This document shows, in pieces, positions 24,358-34,200 of a stretch of DNA of 34,750 nucleotides. Each line of letters begins with the position of its first letter. The stretch's first letter is position 1. A program made the translations under genes and the position numbers. The DNA lies in the NCBI GenBank assembly GCA_022793095.1, contig JAAWCD010000073.1, forward strand, positions 1-34,750, given 5' to 3'. The notes below the pieces were generated by a model. The model had not been told where the DNA came from, searched no databases, and was given only the letters and a program-made list of their open reading frames with translations. The stretch is from Oscillospiraceae bacterium (GTDB taxonomy: Bacteria > Bacillota > Clostridia > Oscillospirales > Oscillospiraceae).

Positions 24358-25302
24358 TCATTTGGCCTCAATATCCCGGACAATGGGCGGAATCTGGGAA
24401 ATCATATTGTCCATGTCCTCAAACATGGCGCTCTTGGTGGTGCCCAGACGGCTGGCCTGGGCGATGTGCTTGACAACCTCCTGGTTCTGCTCCTTCATCT
24501 GATCGAAGAACTGGCAGATTACCTGCAATTCCGACTGAGACGCCTCAATCACCCCGGCAATTTCCGTCTGAACCGACGTAGCTCCATCGGCGGCGGCGGT
24601 GATGCCCTGGAAGCACTCGTCAGTCTGGGCCACGATGCCCACGCCCTGACCCAGGGTTTCCTGGGAAGACAGAATGCTGTCGTTGAGCTGGCCTGCCCGG
24701 TTCTCCACCTCGTGGACGCCTGAGTCCACCTCACCGGCCAGCAGCTTGATTTCCTCCGCCAGCGTCTTCACCTGAGAGGCCACCACGGCAAAGCCCTTCC
24801 CCGCTTCTCCCGCCCTGGCCGCCTCAATCGAGGCGTTGATGGCAAGAATATTTGTCTGGTCCGCGATGGACACAATTTTACTCATGGAGTGCTGAATTCC
24901 CTTGATGGCAGTCTGGAGCTGGTTGAAGGTTTCCGTCATGGCTTCATAAGACTGCTGCACCTGCATGGAGATGTTCCCCAGGTCCACCATCTGTTCCTGG
25001 GCGCCCGCCACGGTCTGGGCGATTTCGCCCCGCACCTCGTTGAACCGTCCCGCAGCCTGGTTGATGTTAGCGAAGGACTGGCCCAGTTCCTGAAGCTTTG
25101 CCTGAAAATGGTCCGCGTCCTTCATCACAGTGGAAAACGCGGCCCCTATCAGGCTCAGCTCCCGCAGGGAGGCGACCTCCTTCCGCACCAGCTCATGCTG
25201 GTACTCCTTCAGACTGTCCGCCACGTGAAGAACCGGGTACAGGCTCTTTTCCTCCCGGACCGGCTCCGTTTTTCGATGCTCTTTTCCCGCGAACAACATC
25301 AT
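24358..25302 (-). CDS. Soluble chemoreceptor-like signalling protein
   Basis: The 314-residue protein has the methyl-accepting signalling domain but no signal peptide or membrane segment. The tip [24 protein letters not shown] is at about 151-174, followed by SQVKTLAEE, and the flanking helices are regular coiled coil. The N-terminal 45 residues are charged and hold no recognised sensor domain. The start at 25302 has GGGAGGGA 6 bases upstream. It lies 14 bases after a FIST-domain gene in the same operon, so the FIST protein may be its sensor as a separate chain. The partner kinase is not in the window. Confidence 0.92.
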   Translation of the reverse strand: MMLFAGKEHRKTEPVREEKSLYPVLHVADSLKEYQHELVRKEVASLRELSLIGAAFSTVMKDADHFQAKLQELGQSFANINQAAGRFNEVRGEIAQTVAGAQEQMVDLGNISMQVQQSYEAMTETFNQLQTAIKGIQHSMSKIVSIADQTNILAINASIEAARAGEAGKGFAVVASQVKTLAEEIKLLAGEVDSGVHEVENRAGQLNDSILSSQETLGQGVGIVAQTDECFQGITAAADGATSVQTEIAGVIEASQSELQVICQFFDQMKEQNQEVVKHIAQASRLGTTKSAMFEDMDNMISQIPPIVRDIEAK

Positions 25303-25316
25303 TTGGTCTCCCTCCC

Positions 25317-26372
25317 TTACTCAAATACCACGCAGGTCATGGACTGGTTGACAAAGCGGTTATTGTAGTGCTCTCCATATCCCACGAAGCCGGCGTGGCA
25401 GCCCAGCTCCGCCATTTGCTTCAAATAGGTCCCCATGTAATTGCGCTCGGAAAACAGCTTGTAGCGGAACAGGCAGTTCACAGAGAAGACCGCGGAACGG
25501 CGAGGGAAATCCTGGCAGATCTGCCGTATGGTGTTCTGGACCGCCGCCTCATAATCGCCCAGCTCCAGCAGAATCAGCACGTCGGAGTCGTTGACCTGAC
25601 GGAAGCAGGCCAGGGCGTTGCCGCAGACCTCCTTGATGGAGATGATGCAGGTGTCGTTTCCGTTGAGCTTGCCGAAGGGATTCTGGAAGGTCCGGGTCAG
25701 GATTTCCTCGTCCGTCACATGGAGGATGCTCTTGTAGACCTGCTTGGCCGGCTTTCCGTTCAGCGAGCCCAGCACATAGTTGGCCCGGTCCGTGTCCGAG
25801 GCGATAAAGCGGTAATTTCCCATCTGGTGATAGATGTTCTCCTTGTAGGTCTTCACCCGGCCGTTCTGATTCCGGACCAGGGCGTAGGCCACCGCGTCCT
25901 CGTACACCTGTCCGTTGGCTGAAACCTTCCCCTGGCCGCCGGTTCCGCCCACCAGCGGAATGTCCCGCTTCCGAAGGGCGGTGTTGATCGTGGTCAGCAC
26001 ACAGGCGTCGTTTCCGGTACAGAAATCAATGCACACTGTGTCGTGGCCGGAACCGCCCACCTTCCGCATATCCTCTTCCAGCCGTTTTATGTATTTCACC
26101 GGCATGGCGGACACCTGATTCAGGACGTTGGCCGAAGCCACGACCCCGTCGCAAAAGGCGATCACGCCCACACCCCGCTCCACAACGCTGGTCTGATAGC
26201 ACATCCCCATGCACCCGATGCTGGGAACGCCGGGAAACCTCTTTTCCAGAGCGCTCACATGCCCCTCAAACTGGGTTTCGTTGGACAATAACATGATAAA
26301 CTGCGGGTTCCGAAGACCCTGGAGCGCCTCATCCAGGCTTCCTCTCTGACTCATTCCAAAAAACTGTTTCAT
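25317..26372 (-). CDS. FIST domain sensory protein
   Basis: The 351-residue soluble protein fits the FIST_N plus FIST_C arrangement. The N half has [12 protein letters not shown] (in place of the family's IGCSTAGE turn) and [10 protein letters not shown]. The C half has [13 protein letters not shown] and [19 protein letters not shown], close to the family's GF..YGE ... N.T ending. FIST domains are thought to bind small ligands such as amino acids and usually occur fused or next to kinases, cyclases or chemoreceptors; here a soluble chemoreceptor follows by 14 bases. The ATG at 26372 is chosen: an earlier in-frame ATG (26405) lies inside the -10 box of the promoter. Confidence 0.88.
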   Translation of the reverse strand: MKQFFGMSQRGSLDEALQGLRNPQFIMLLSNETQFEGHVSALEKRFPGVPSIGCMGMCYQTSVVERGVGVIAFCDGVVASANVLNQVSAMPVKYIKRLEEDMRKVGGSGHDTVCIDFCTGNDACVLTTINTALRKRDIPLVGGTGGQGKVSANGQVYEDAVAYALVRNQNGRVKTYKENIYHQMGNYRFIASDTDRANYVLGSLNGKPAKQVYKSILHVTDEEILTRTFQNPFGKLNGNDTCIISIKEVCGNALACFRQVNDSDVLILLELGDYEAAVQNTIRQICQDFPRRSAVFSVNCLFRYKLFSERNYMGTYLKQMAELGCHAGFVGYGEHYNNRFVNQSMTCVVFE

Positions 26373-26404
26373 ACCGCCCGTCTCCCTTCTTCTACAGTTT
26401 CCCA

Positions 26405-26433
26405 ATTATACTGGAAAGCATCCTGTGTGTCAA
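26405..26433 (-). promoter_or_regulatory. Consensus promoter of the FIST/chemoreceptor operon
   Basis: On the minus strand, perfect -35 TTGACA (26428-26433), 17 bases, perfect -10 TATAAT (26405-26410). This is the strongest predicted promoter in the window. Confidence 0.85.
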
Positions 26434-26450
26434 TAACAGGAGGACACATT

Positions 26451-27074
26451 TCAGCGGAAGTCCAGCCCGCCTGCCTCCAGCCGCTGGGCAAGGGCCTGAA
26501 GGGCCCCCGGCGTGTCCGCATCCAGCAGCTCAAAGTCCTGTGCCGGAAGGGTCCGGACCCGCTCCTGGTGCCGCCGGACGACCGTCCGCCCGCCTTGGCC
26601 CTCCGGCAGGGCCGTCAGTTCCTCATAAGCCCATCGGGGAAACAGGACCGGCGCGCCCGCCTCTTCCCCCCAGGCCGGACGCCAGATGTACGCGGGCTCC
26701 TCCAGCATGGCCCGGACCAAGGCCTCCGCCGTCTCCCGCCGCAGGAGGGGCTGATCGCCGGGAAAGAAGGCGTATCCCTTCCAATCCGGCCCCAGCGCCT
26801 CCAGTCCCAGCCGCACGGTGCCGCTGCGCCAGGGCAGGCCGTGCAGCAATGCCTCAACCCCCTGGCGGCGGCAGAGCGCCTCAATCTCCGGGTGGCGGGT
26901 CACCACCACCCGCCGGGCAAACAGCCCCTCCGTCACATCCAGGACCCAGCGGATCAGGGGCTTTCCGCCCAGCTCCGCCAGCAGCTTGTTGCCGCCGAAC
27001 CGCCGTCCCAGGCCGGAGGCCATCACCACACAGCCCAGAGGCGCCGGCTCTGTCCGCCGGTCAGCCTTCTCCAT
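26451..27074 (-). CDS. MocA-like molybdenum cofactor nucleotidyltransferase
   Basis: The 207-residue protein has the MobA-like nucleotidyltransferase fold: CVVMASGLGRRFGGNKLL near residues 15-32 (nucleotide-binding loop, K30) and FFPGDQPLL with D107 (metal binding). MocA-type enzymes attach CMP to molybdopterin to give the cytosine dinucleotide cofactor of xanthine-dehydrogenase-family enzymes. The gene lies divergent from genes for exactly such an enzyme, which supports this over a MobA (GMP) or unrelated sugar nucleotide role. AGGAGGGA lies upstream of the ATG at a slightly long 12-base spacing. The C-terminal half is less conserved. Confidence 0.82.
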   Translation of the reverse strand: MEKADRRTEPAPLGCVVMASGLGRRFGGNKLLAELGGKPLIRWVLDVTEGLFARRVVVTRHPEIEALCRRQGVEALLHGLPWRSGTVRLGLEALGPDWKGYAFFPGDQPLLRRETAEALVRAMLEEPAYIWRPAWGEEAGAPVLFPRWAYEELTALPEGQGGRTVVRRHQERVRTLPAQDFELLDADTPGALQALAQRLEAGGLDFR

Positions 27075-27123
27075 AAATACGCGCCATCCCTCCTGCGATT
27101 TTCATAAAAAAGGTTTACGGTGT

Positions 27124-27152
27124 ATTTTATCAAAAATCCTTTGGAAAAGCAA
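27124..27152 (-). promoter_or_regulatory. Possible promoter of the MocA-like gene
   Basis: On the minus strand, TTGCTT (27147-27152), 17 bases, TAAAAT (27124-27129). The -35 match is poor. It would overlap the divergent hydroxylase promoter. Confidence 0.35.
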
Positions 27153-27169
27153 GCTTATTGTGGTATACT
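27141..27169 (+). promoter_or_regulatory. Promoter of the molybdenum hydroxylase operon
   Basis: -35 TTGGAA (27141-27146), 17 bases, -10 TATACT (27164-27169). It leaves a leader of about 20 bases before the GTG at 27195, with AGGAGAGGAGG as ribosome binding site. Confidence 0.7.
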
Positions 27170-27194
27170 GAGGGCAGGAAGGAGAGGAGGCCCT

Positions 27195-27995
27195 GTGATA
27201 GCAATCAAGGAGTATGTCCGGCCTCAAAGTATTCAGGAGGCCTATGAGCGAAACCAGAAAAACGGCAGCCGCATTCTGGGCGGCATGCTCTGGCTGAAGC
27301 TGGGCGGCGGCGCGGCCGCCACGGCCATTGACCTGAGCGGGCTTGGCCTGGACGCCATCGAGGAGAGCGAGACGGAATTTTCGATTGGAGCCATGACCTC
27401 CCTGCGCCAGCTGGAGACCCATCCGGGGCTGAACGCCTACACCTGCGGCGCGGCGGCCAGGGCCCTGGAATCCATTGTGGGGGTTCAATTCCGGAATCTG
27501 GCCACAGTGGGGGGCAGCCTGTTCGGGCGCTTCGGCTTTTCCGACGTGCTGACCCTGTTTCTGGCCTTGGATACTGCGGTGGAGCTCTATCACGGCGGCA
27601 TGGTCCCTCTGGAGGCCTTTGCCGCGCAAAAGCCGGACCGGGATCTTCTCATCCGGGTTCATGTGCGGAAGACGCCGGGCGTGTTCGGCTACCTGTCCAT
27701 GCGGAACAGCCGGACGGATTTCCCGGTGCTGTCCTGCGCGGTCTCCCGCCTGGGCGGGGAATACCGGACGGTACTGGGCGCCCGGCCGGGCCGGGCCATG
27801 GTGCTTCGAGACGGGGAGGGTCTGTTGGCAGGAGGCATTGACGGGACCTCGGCCCAAGCGTTTGGGGCCTGGGCGGCGGATCACACGCCGACAGGGAGCA
27901 ACACCCGGGGCAGCGCGGCTTACCGCACCCATCTGGTGCGGGTGCTGACAGAACGGGGGCTGCTGGAATTGGGAGGAATGGACCATGGAGCTTAA
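27195..27995 (+). CDS. Molybdenum hydroxylase FAD-binding subunit
   Basis: The 266-residue protein matches the medium (CoxM/XdhB-type) subunit of xanthine-dehydrogenase-family enzymes, which passes electrons from the iron-sulfur subunit to an acceptor through FAD. Two FAD-contact stretches are visible: GSRILGGMLWLKLG near residue 25 (variant of the usual AGGT-x-L) and FRNLATVGGSLFGRFGFSDVL near 98-118. The C-terminal CO-dehydrogenase flavoprotein domain is short but present. The GTG at 27195 is chosen for the ribosome binding site; a longer frame would start before the promoter. Its stop overlaps the next gene by 11 bases. Confidence 0.9.
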   Translation: MIAIKEYVRPQSIQEAYERNQKNGSRILGGMLWLKLGGGAAATAIDLSGLGLDAIEESETEFSIGAMTSLRQLETHPGLNAYTCGAAARALESIVGVQFRNLATVGGSLFGRFGFSDVLTLFLALDTAVELYHGGMVPLEAFAAQKPDRDLLIRVHVRKTPGVFGYLSMRNSRTDFPVLSCAVSRLGGEYRTVLGARPGRAMVLRDGEGLLAGGIDGTSAQAFGAWAADHTPTGSNTRGSAAYRTHLVRVLTERGLLELGGMDHGA

Positions 27996-28443
27996 TCTGA
28001 TGCTGAACGGGCGGAGGGTATCCGGCCAAATCCGGCCTGATCTGCTGCTGATCGACTTTCTCCGGGACCACGGCTGCCCCAGCGTCAAGCGGGGGTGTGA
28101 GACCTCCTGCTGCGGGCTGTGTACGGTGCTGATGGACGGGAAGCCAGTGTTGTCCTGCTCGGTGCTGGCGGCACGGGCGGAGGGCCATGAGGTCGTCACG
28201 CTAGAGGGCCTTCAGGAGGAGGCGTCTGAATTTGTGGGCTACCTGGCGGACCAGGGTGCGGACCAGTGCGGCTTCTGCAATCCAGGGCTGGTGATGAACA
28301 CCATCGCCCTTTTGCGGGAGAACCCGAACCCGACGGACAGCGAGATCCGGGCCTATCTGGCGGGCAACCTGTGCCGCTGCTCCGGCTACGAGAGCCAGCT
28401 GCGCGGGATACGCGGGTTTTTGAATTCCCGTTCTTTTTCTTGA
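27985..28443 (+). CDS. Molybdenum hydroxylase 2Fe-2S subunit
   Basis: The 152-residue small subunit (CoxS/XdhC-type) binds two 2Fe-2S clusters. The plant-type ferredoxin cluster uses C38, C43, C46 and C58; the second uses C95 and C98 (QCGFC) and C130 and C132 (NLCRC). Electrons from the Mo centre pass through both to FAD. The gene starts inside the end of the FAD subunit gene, which points to coupled translation. The last residues (NSRSFS) and the stop codon are encoded by a hairpin repeat copy, so the C-terminus may have been altered by its insertion. Confidence 0.95.
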   Translation: MELNLMLNGRRVSGQIRPDLLLIDFLRDHGCPSVKRGCETSCCGLCTVLMDGKPVLSCSVLAARAEGHEVVTLEGLQEEASEFVGYLADQGADQCGFCNPGLVMNTIALLRENPNPTDSEIRAYLAGNLCRCSGYESQLRGIRGFLNSRSFS

Positions 28444-28533
28444 GCGAAAAAGAACTCCAAACTGGTATTTTAGGCCAGTCTCTCTGCGAAATCAGCTTAA
28501 CGTTCTTTTGCGTCTTTTCTTTCAAGGAAAGAC
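28430..28533. repeat. Symmetrical hairpin repeat between 2Fe-2S and Mo subunit genes
   Basis: Hairpin GTTCTTTTTC / GAAAAAGAAC (28430-28455) is followed by arm AAAGAACTCCAAACTG (28449-28464), a spacer, the inverse arm CAGCTTAACGTTCTTTTG (28493-28510) and a second hairpin (28512-28533) with one wobble. It has the same design as the argB-argD copy but with more diverged arms. The stop codon of the upstream gene is in the first loop. Confidence 0.8.
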
Positions 28534-28551
28534 GAGAAAAGAGAGGTGCTC

Positions 28552-30846
28552 ATGGAAGAGAAACGCTATCAATATGTGGGCAAGCCGGTGCGAAAAAAAG
28601 ACGCCATGGCACTTTTGCTGGGCAAACCGGCCTATCTGGAGGAGCTCACGCCGAAGGACGCGCTGGTGGTCAAGCTGCTCCGCAGCCCCCATGCCCATGC
28701 CCTCATTGAGGAGATCGACACCTCGGCGGCGGAAAAGGTGCCCGGCGTGGCGGCTGTCTACACCTGGAAGGACGTGCCCGCCAAACGCTTCACCAACGCC
28801 GGCCAGACCTATCCGGAGCCCTCCCCCTATGACCGTCTGATTCTGGACCGCCGGGTCCGGTTTGTGGGGGACCCGGTGGCCATCATCGCCGCAGAGGACG
28901 AGCAGGCGGCCCTGCGGGCCCGGAAGCTCATCAAGGTGAAGTACCGGAAGCTGGAGGCGGTACTGGACCCCCGGCAGGCCAAGGATTCCCCTGTCCTGGT
29001 CCATCCGGAGGAGGATTGGCTTCCCCTCTGCCCGGTGGGCGGCGACAACCGGCGGAACCTGGTGGCCAGCGGCGCCAGCGAGGACGGGGACGTGGAGCAG
29101 GTGCTGGCAGACTGTGATATCGTTCTGGACCGGACCTATCACACCAAGGCGGTTCAGCAGGCCATGATGGAGACCTTCCGGACCTACGCGGAATTGGACT
29201 GCTACGGACGGCTTCACGTCATTTCCTCCACTCAGATCGTGTTCCATGTCCGGCGGATTTTGTCCAACGCCCTGGGCATCCCCAAGAGCCGGATCCGGGT
29301 GGACAAACCCCGCATCGGCGGCGGCTTTGGGGCCAAGCAGACCGCGGTCTGTGAGGTCTACCCCGCCTTTGTCACCTGGAAGACCGGCCGGCCCTCCAGG
29401 CTGATTTACACCCGGGAGGAATGTCAAATCGCCGGCTCACCCCGCCATGAGATGGAAGTCCGGGTGCGGCTGGGGGCCAGCGCTGAGGGGAAAATCCGGG
29501 CGTTGGACGTGTACACCCTGTCCAACACCGGCGCTTACGGTGAGCACGGCCCCACCACTGTGGGCCTTTCCGGCCACAAGTCCATCCCCCTGTACACTGG
29601 CGGGCTGGAGGCGTACCGCTTCGGCTTTGACGTGGTGTACACCAACCTTCAGCCCGCCGGAGCCTACCGGGGCTACGGGGCCACACAGGGTATTTTCGCC
29701 GTGGAAACAGCGGTCAACGAGCTGGCGGAGCGGCTGGGCATGGACCCCACGGTCCTGCGGGACAAAAACATGGTCAAGGAAGGCATGACCATGCCCGCCT
29801 ATTACGGGGAACCATTGAATGCCTGCGCCCTGGACCGGTGCATGGCCCGCTGCCGGGAAATCTTCGGCTGGGAACGCCGTTACCCGGTCCGGGACATGGG
29901 AAACGGCAGAGTTCGGGCCGCCGGGGTGGCCATGGCCATGCAGGGGTCCGGCATCTCCCATGTGGACGTGGGCTCGGCCACTGTCCGGCTGGGAGACGAC
30001 GGGTGTTATAACCTGATTCTGGGCGCGGCAGACATGGGGACGGGCTGTGACACCATTCTGGCGCAAATGGCGGCGGAGTGCCTGGACTGTCCCCTGGAGC
30101 AGGTGGCGGTCTACGGCGCGGATACCGATGCTTCGCCTTACGATTCCGGTTCCTACGCCTCCTCCACCACCTACCTGACCGGCCGGGCGGTGGAGCTGGC
30201 CTGCGGAGAGCTGCGGGAGAACATCTGCGCCCTGGCCGGGGAAATGCTGGGCTGTCCTCCGGAGGAGGCTTTGTTCCAGGGCGGCCGGGTCTGCCGGGCG
30301 GGAACGGACCAATTCGTGACCCTGGCTGCGGTGGCCGCCCGGTCCCAGACCTCCAGCACCCGCGCCATGGAGGCCACAGCGTCCCACAGCTCGCCGGTGT
30401 CTCCGCCTCCCTTCATGGTGGGTATGGCGGAAATCGAGCTGGACAAAGCGACGGGCCAGGTCACGGTGCTGGACTATATGGCGGTGGTGGACTGCGGTAT
30501 TCCGGTGAATCCCGCGCTGGCCCGTGTCCAGGCGGAGGGCGGCATTGTCCAGGGCATCGGCATGGCGCTGACGGAAAATGTGCGGTACAACGGCCAGGGC
30601 AGGCCCATTGAGTCCTCGTTTATGCAGTACAGGCTGCCTACCCGGCTGGACATGGGAAAGCTGCGGGTGGAGTTTGAGCACAGCCAGGAGCCCACCGGAC
30701 CCTTTGGCGCCAAATCCATCGGGGAGATTGTCGTCAACACACCGGCTCCAGCCCTGGCCCACGCCATTTACCGGGCATCCGGCGTCTGGCATCGGGCGCT
30801 TCCCATAACGCCGGAGCAGATCGCGCTGGGCGAGCCGGAGATGTGA
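28552..30846 (+). CDS. Molybdenum hydroxylase large (Mo cofactor-binding) subunit
   Basis: The 764-residue catalytic subunit belongs to the xanthine dehydrogenase/CO dehydrogenase large-subunit family. Family features are VGKPVRKKDAMALLLGKPAY at the start, RIGGGFGAKQ (G256-Q263) and AYRGYGATQ (371-379) for cofactor binding, and GPFGAKSIGE with the base E725 near the end. It hydroxylates a heterocycle or aldehyde with water as oxygen source; purine, nicotinate-like and other substrates are all possible. GAGAGG lies 5 bases before the ATG at 28552; a GTG at 28546 is an alternative. No XdhC-type maturation gene is visible nearby. Confidence 0.95.
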   Translation: MEEKRYQYVGKPVRKKDAMALLLGKPAYLEELTPKDALVVKLLRSPHAHALIEEIDTSAAEKVPGVAAVYTWKDVPAKRFTNAGQTYPEPSPYDRLILDRRVRFVGDPVAIIAAEDEQAALRARKLIKVKYRKLEAVLDPRQAKDSPVLVHPEEDWLPLCPVGGDNRRNLVASGASEDGDVEQVLADCDIVLDRTYHTKAVQQAMMETFRTYAELDCYGRLHVISSTQIVFHVRRILSNALGIPKSRIRVDKPRIGGGFGAKQTAVCEVYPAFVTWKTGRPSRLIYTREECQIAGSPRHEMEVRVRLGASAEGKIRALDVYTLSNTGAYGEHGPTTVGLSGHKSIPLYTGGLEAYRFGFDVVYTNLQPAGAYRGYGATQGIFAVETAVNELAERLGMDPTVLRDKNMVKEGMTMPAYYGEPLNACALDRCMARCREIFGWERRYPVRDMGNGRVRAAGVAMAMQGSGISHVDVGSATVRLGDDGCYNLILGAADMGTGCDTILAQMAAECLDCPLEQVAVYGADTDASPYDSGSYASSTTYLTGRAVELACGELRENICALAGEMLGCPPEEALFQGGRVCRAGTDQFVTLAAVAARSQTSSTRAMEATASHSSPVSPPPFMVGMAEIELDKATGQVTVLDYMAVVDCGIPVNPALARVQAEGGIVQGIGMALTENVRYNGQGRPIESSFMQYRLPTRLDMGKLRVEFEHSQEPTGPFGAKSIGEIVVNTPAPALAHAIYRASGVWHRALPITPEQIALGEPEM

Positions 30847-30861
30847 TTCCGTTTCGGTGCA

Positions 30862-30894
30862 AAAACGCTGGAATCAGTTTGATTCCAGCGTTTT
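30862..30894 (+). terminator. Intrinsic terminator of the hydroxylase operon
   Basis: AAAACGCTGGAATCA (30862-30876) and TGATTCCAGCGTTTT (30880-30894) form a perfect 15-bp stem with a 3-base loop, ending in TTTT. Confidence 0.9.
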
Positions 30895-31204
30895 CATTCC
30901 AATTTTCCACAAAATGCGGTGATAGCCTGGACAGCCTGCTCAGGCGGCCCGGAACGCCTGAGCGGTTTATCGTATATCACCCCGTTCGGGAAAGCGCAAC
31001 CTGGCTGGCGGGCCGGCAGATGGGCGTTTCCCCCGTTCTGGCATCATTTTCTTTCCATGTGGTTATTCCTATGAAAACGGCCAAATATATTGACATAATG
31101 CCGCCCAATTGTTAGAATAGCAGTTGTATATATCCATCTGAGCATCTTGCGATTCCTCGGAATTCTTTTTTCGATTCTTCAAAAAAACATAGGTGGGAAC
31201 AACA
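30895..31204 (+). other. Intergenic region before the hybrid kinase
   Basis: This region of about 310 bases holds one clear palindrome, GCTCAGGCG / CGCCTGAGC (30938-30963), and the kinase promoter at 31090-31118. No convincing small gene, tRNA or repeat copy was found in the rest. Confidence 0.5.
31090..31118 (+). promoter_or_regulatory. Promoter of the hybrid kinase gene
   Basis: Perfect -35 TTGACA (31090-31095), 17 bases, -10 TAGAAT (31113-31118). Leader length is about 80 bases. Confidence 0.8.
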
Positions 31205-34200
31205 ATGTATCATTGTCAGATTCATTTTTATCTGACCGGTCATCATCGCGGCCTGTTGGAACGAATCAAGGAGATCCCTCCCCTGGACCATTTTACACAT
31301 GAGTTTTCGGAGAGCAGCGAACCAGATCCGCTTTTAGCTGGAAACGCGGATGTCATTTTTGCTGTTCTTCAGGGTGCGGACGCTGAAAATATAGTGGGAC
31401 GGCTGAACATGTACCGGCGGGAGGAATCTCAGCTCATTCTGCTGACGGACAAGGAGCAGCTCAACACGCTGTTTTCCGTGTTCTCCGGCGTGGAGGACAT
31501 TTGGACGCTGCCCATGACGGAGATGGAGTTGTTTTTCCGTTTCCGGAAGGGGCAGGAACGGTTCCGGCAGAGCAGGGACTTCTGGCAGACCAATCAATAT
31601 CTGGAAGCTACTATCAACAGTATTCCCAGCCTCATCTGGTACAAGGACAAGAACGGTATTCACGAAAAGGTCAATGACAGCTTCTGCAAAACGGTCAACA
31701 AAACCAAGGAGCAGGTACAGGGCCAGGGGCACGCCTACATTTGGGATGTGGAACACGATGATCCCGCCTGTATTGAGTCAGAGCGGGAGGTCATGAGAAG
31801 AAGAGAGACCTGTGTTTCCGAGGAAATTGTTCAGACACGGGATGGAGCCAGACTGCTTACGACCTACAAATCCCCCCTGTACGATCTGGATGGAAGCGTC
31901 ATGGGCACCGTGGGCGTGGGTATTGACGTGACCCAGGAGCGGGCCTACGAGCAGGAGATCATCAGGAAAAATCAGACGCTGGAGGCCATTTTCACCACCA
32001 TGGACTGCGGCGTGATGTGCCATACCCTGGACGGCAGGCAGATTCTCAGCGTCAACCGGGCAGCGCTCAACATTCTCGGATACCAGTCCCAGGAGGAGCT
32101 TACAGAGAGCGGTTTTCACACCGTGGCCTCTTCTGTCTTGGAGGAGGACAAGGAGCGGCTCCGGGACTGCATCCTGTCCCTAAAGACGGTGGGAGACAGC
32201 GTCAGCACGGAATACCGGGTCAGACACAAGGACGGAGAAACCCTCCATGTGATGGGAAACATCAAGCTGGTGGAGGAGAACGGAGAGCGGTTCTATCAGC
32301 GCTTTCTGCTGGACTGCACCGCCCAGAAGCTCCGGGAAAAGGAGGAGCGGCTGAAGCAGGAGCGGCGTCAGATGGAGCTGATTCACGCCCTGAGCATCGA
32401 CTATAATCTGGTCTGCGTGTTCAACCTGAACACGGGAACCGGAAGCGCCCTTCGGATTGGCGACAAGCATGGTGCGATGCTGTCCGAGCTCTTTGAAGGG
32501 CCCCTGTCCTTTCAAACGAGCATGGACCAGTACATTGAGGAGTTTGTCCACCCGGACGACCGGGAGCTCCTCCGGCAGGCGGTCTCTGCGGATAACCTGC
32601 GCGAGGTGCTGACTGAGCAGAATACGCATTATGTCAATTACCGCAATATTGTGGACGGGAAGCTGGAGTATTTCCAAATGAAGGCCGTGCGGGCTGGTGT
32701 GTGGAACAAACATCAGAGCGTTGTCCTGGGCTTCCGGAGCGTGGACGCGGAAACCCGAAATGAAATGGAGAAGAAGGGGCTTCTGGAGGACGCGCTGATG
32801 CAGGCCAACCGGGCCAGCAGAGCCAAGAGCGTTTTCCTTTCCAACATGTCTCACGATATCCGCACGCCCATGAACGCCATCGTGGGTTTTACCGCTTTGG
32901 CGATCACCCATCTGGACAGAAAGGATCAGGTGGAGGAATACCTCAAGAAAATTATGGCCTCGGGAAATCACCTGCTCAGCCTCATCAACGATATTCTGGA
33001 CATGAGCCGCATTGAAAGCGGAAAAATTCATCTGGAGGAGGCACTTTGCAGCCTGCCGGACATTCTGCACGGGCTGCGAAACATCATTCAGGCGGATATC
33101 CACGCCAAACAGCTGGAGCTGTACATCGACATGGTGGATGTTCTGGATGAGGACATCTATTGTGACAAGCTGCGGCTGAATCAGGTCCTGCTGAATCTGC
33201 TCAGCAACGCGGTGAAGTATACGGGGGCGGGCGGAATTGTCAGCGTCCGCATCACGGAAAAGCCAGGCGCGCCCAACGGCTGCGCCAACTATGAGTTCAG
33301 CATCAAGGACACAGGAATTGGCATGAGCAAGGAGTTTGTGGACCACATCTTCGAGCCCTTCGAGCGGGAGCGGAATTCCACCATCAGCGGCATCCAGGGA
33401 ACCGGTCTCGGCATGGCGATCACGAAAAACATTGTGGACATGATGAACGGCTCTATTGAGGTGAGAAGTGAGCAGGGTGTGGGGACAGAGTTCCGGGTTG
33501 GCTTCACCTTCCGGCTCCATGCCGGTCCGAAGGCGCCCCAGACCATTCCAGAGCTGAAAAACTGCCGGGCATTGGTGGTGGACGATGATTTCAACTCCTG
33601 CGACAGCGTATCCTACATGCTTCAGCAGATCGGTCTGCGGGCAGAGTGGACCCTGTCCGGCAAGGAAGCGGTTCTGCGAACCCGGCAGGCGGTCATGCGG
33701 AATGATAACTATTCTGTGTATATCATTGACTGGCTGCTTCCCGATATGAATGGAATTGAGGTAGCCCGCCGGATCCGCAAGGAGATGGGGGAAGAGGTTC
33801 CCATTATTGTGCTGACGGCCTACGACTGGTCCGACATTGAGGAGGAGGCCAAGGAAGCCGGAGTGACGGCGTTTTGCAGCAAGCCGCTGTTTCTGTCGGA
33901 ACTGCGGGACTGCCTGCGCTCCGTCTCGGTCAAGGGCGAGCCTCGGGAAGAAGAGGAAGAAATCACCGCGGTTGAATTTGTCACCGGGCGTATCCTGCTG
34001 GCAGAGGACAACGAGCTGAATCAGGAAATTGCGGCCGCGATTTTGGAGGAAGCCGGATTTTCCATTGAAATAGCGGCTAACGGGCAGATTGCGGTAGAAA
34101 TGCTGGAAAGATCCCAGCCGGATTACTATCAGTTGGTGCTGATGGATGTTCAAATGCCGGTGATGGACGGCTACGAGGCCACGAAAAAAATCCGCGCTCT

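Noticed and set aside
30843-31115. Possible small protein of 90 residues after the hydroxylase operon
   Set aside because: It overlaps the end of the large subunit gene, runs through the intrinsic terminator and into the kinase promoter, and has no ribosome binding site.
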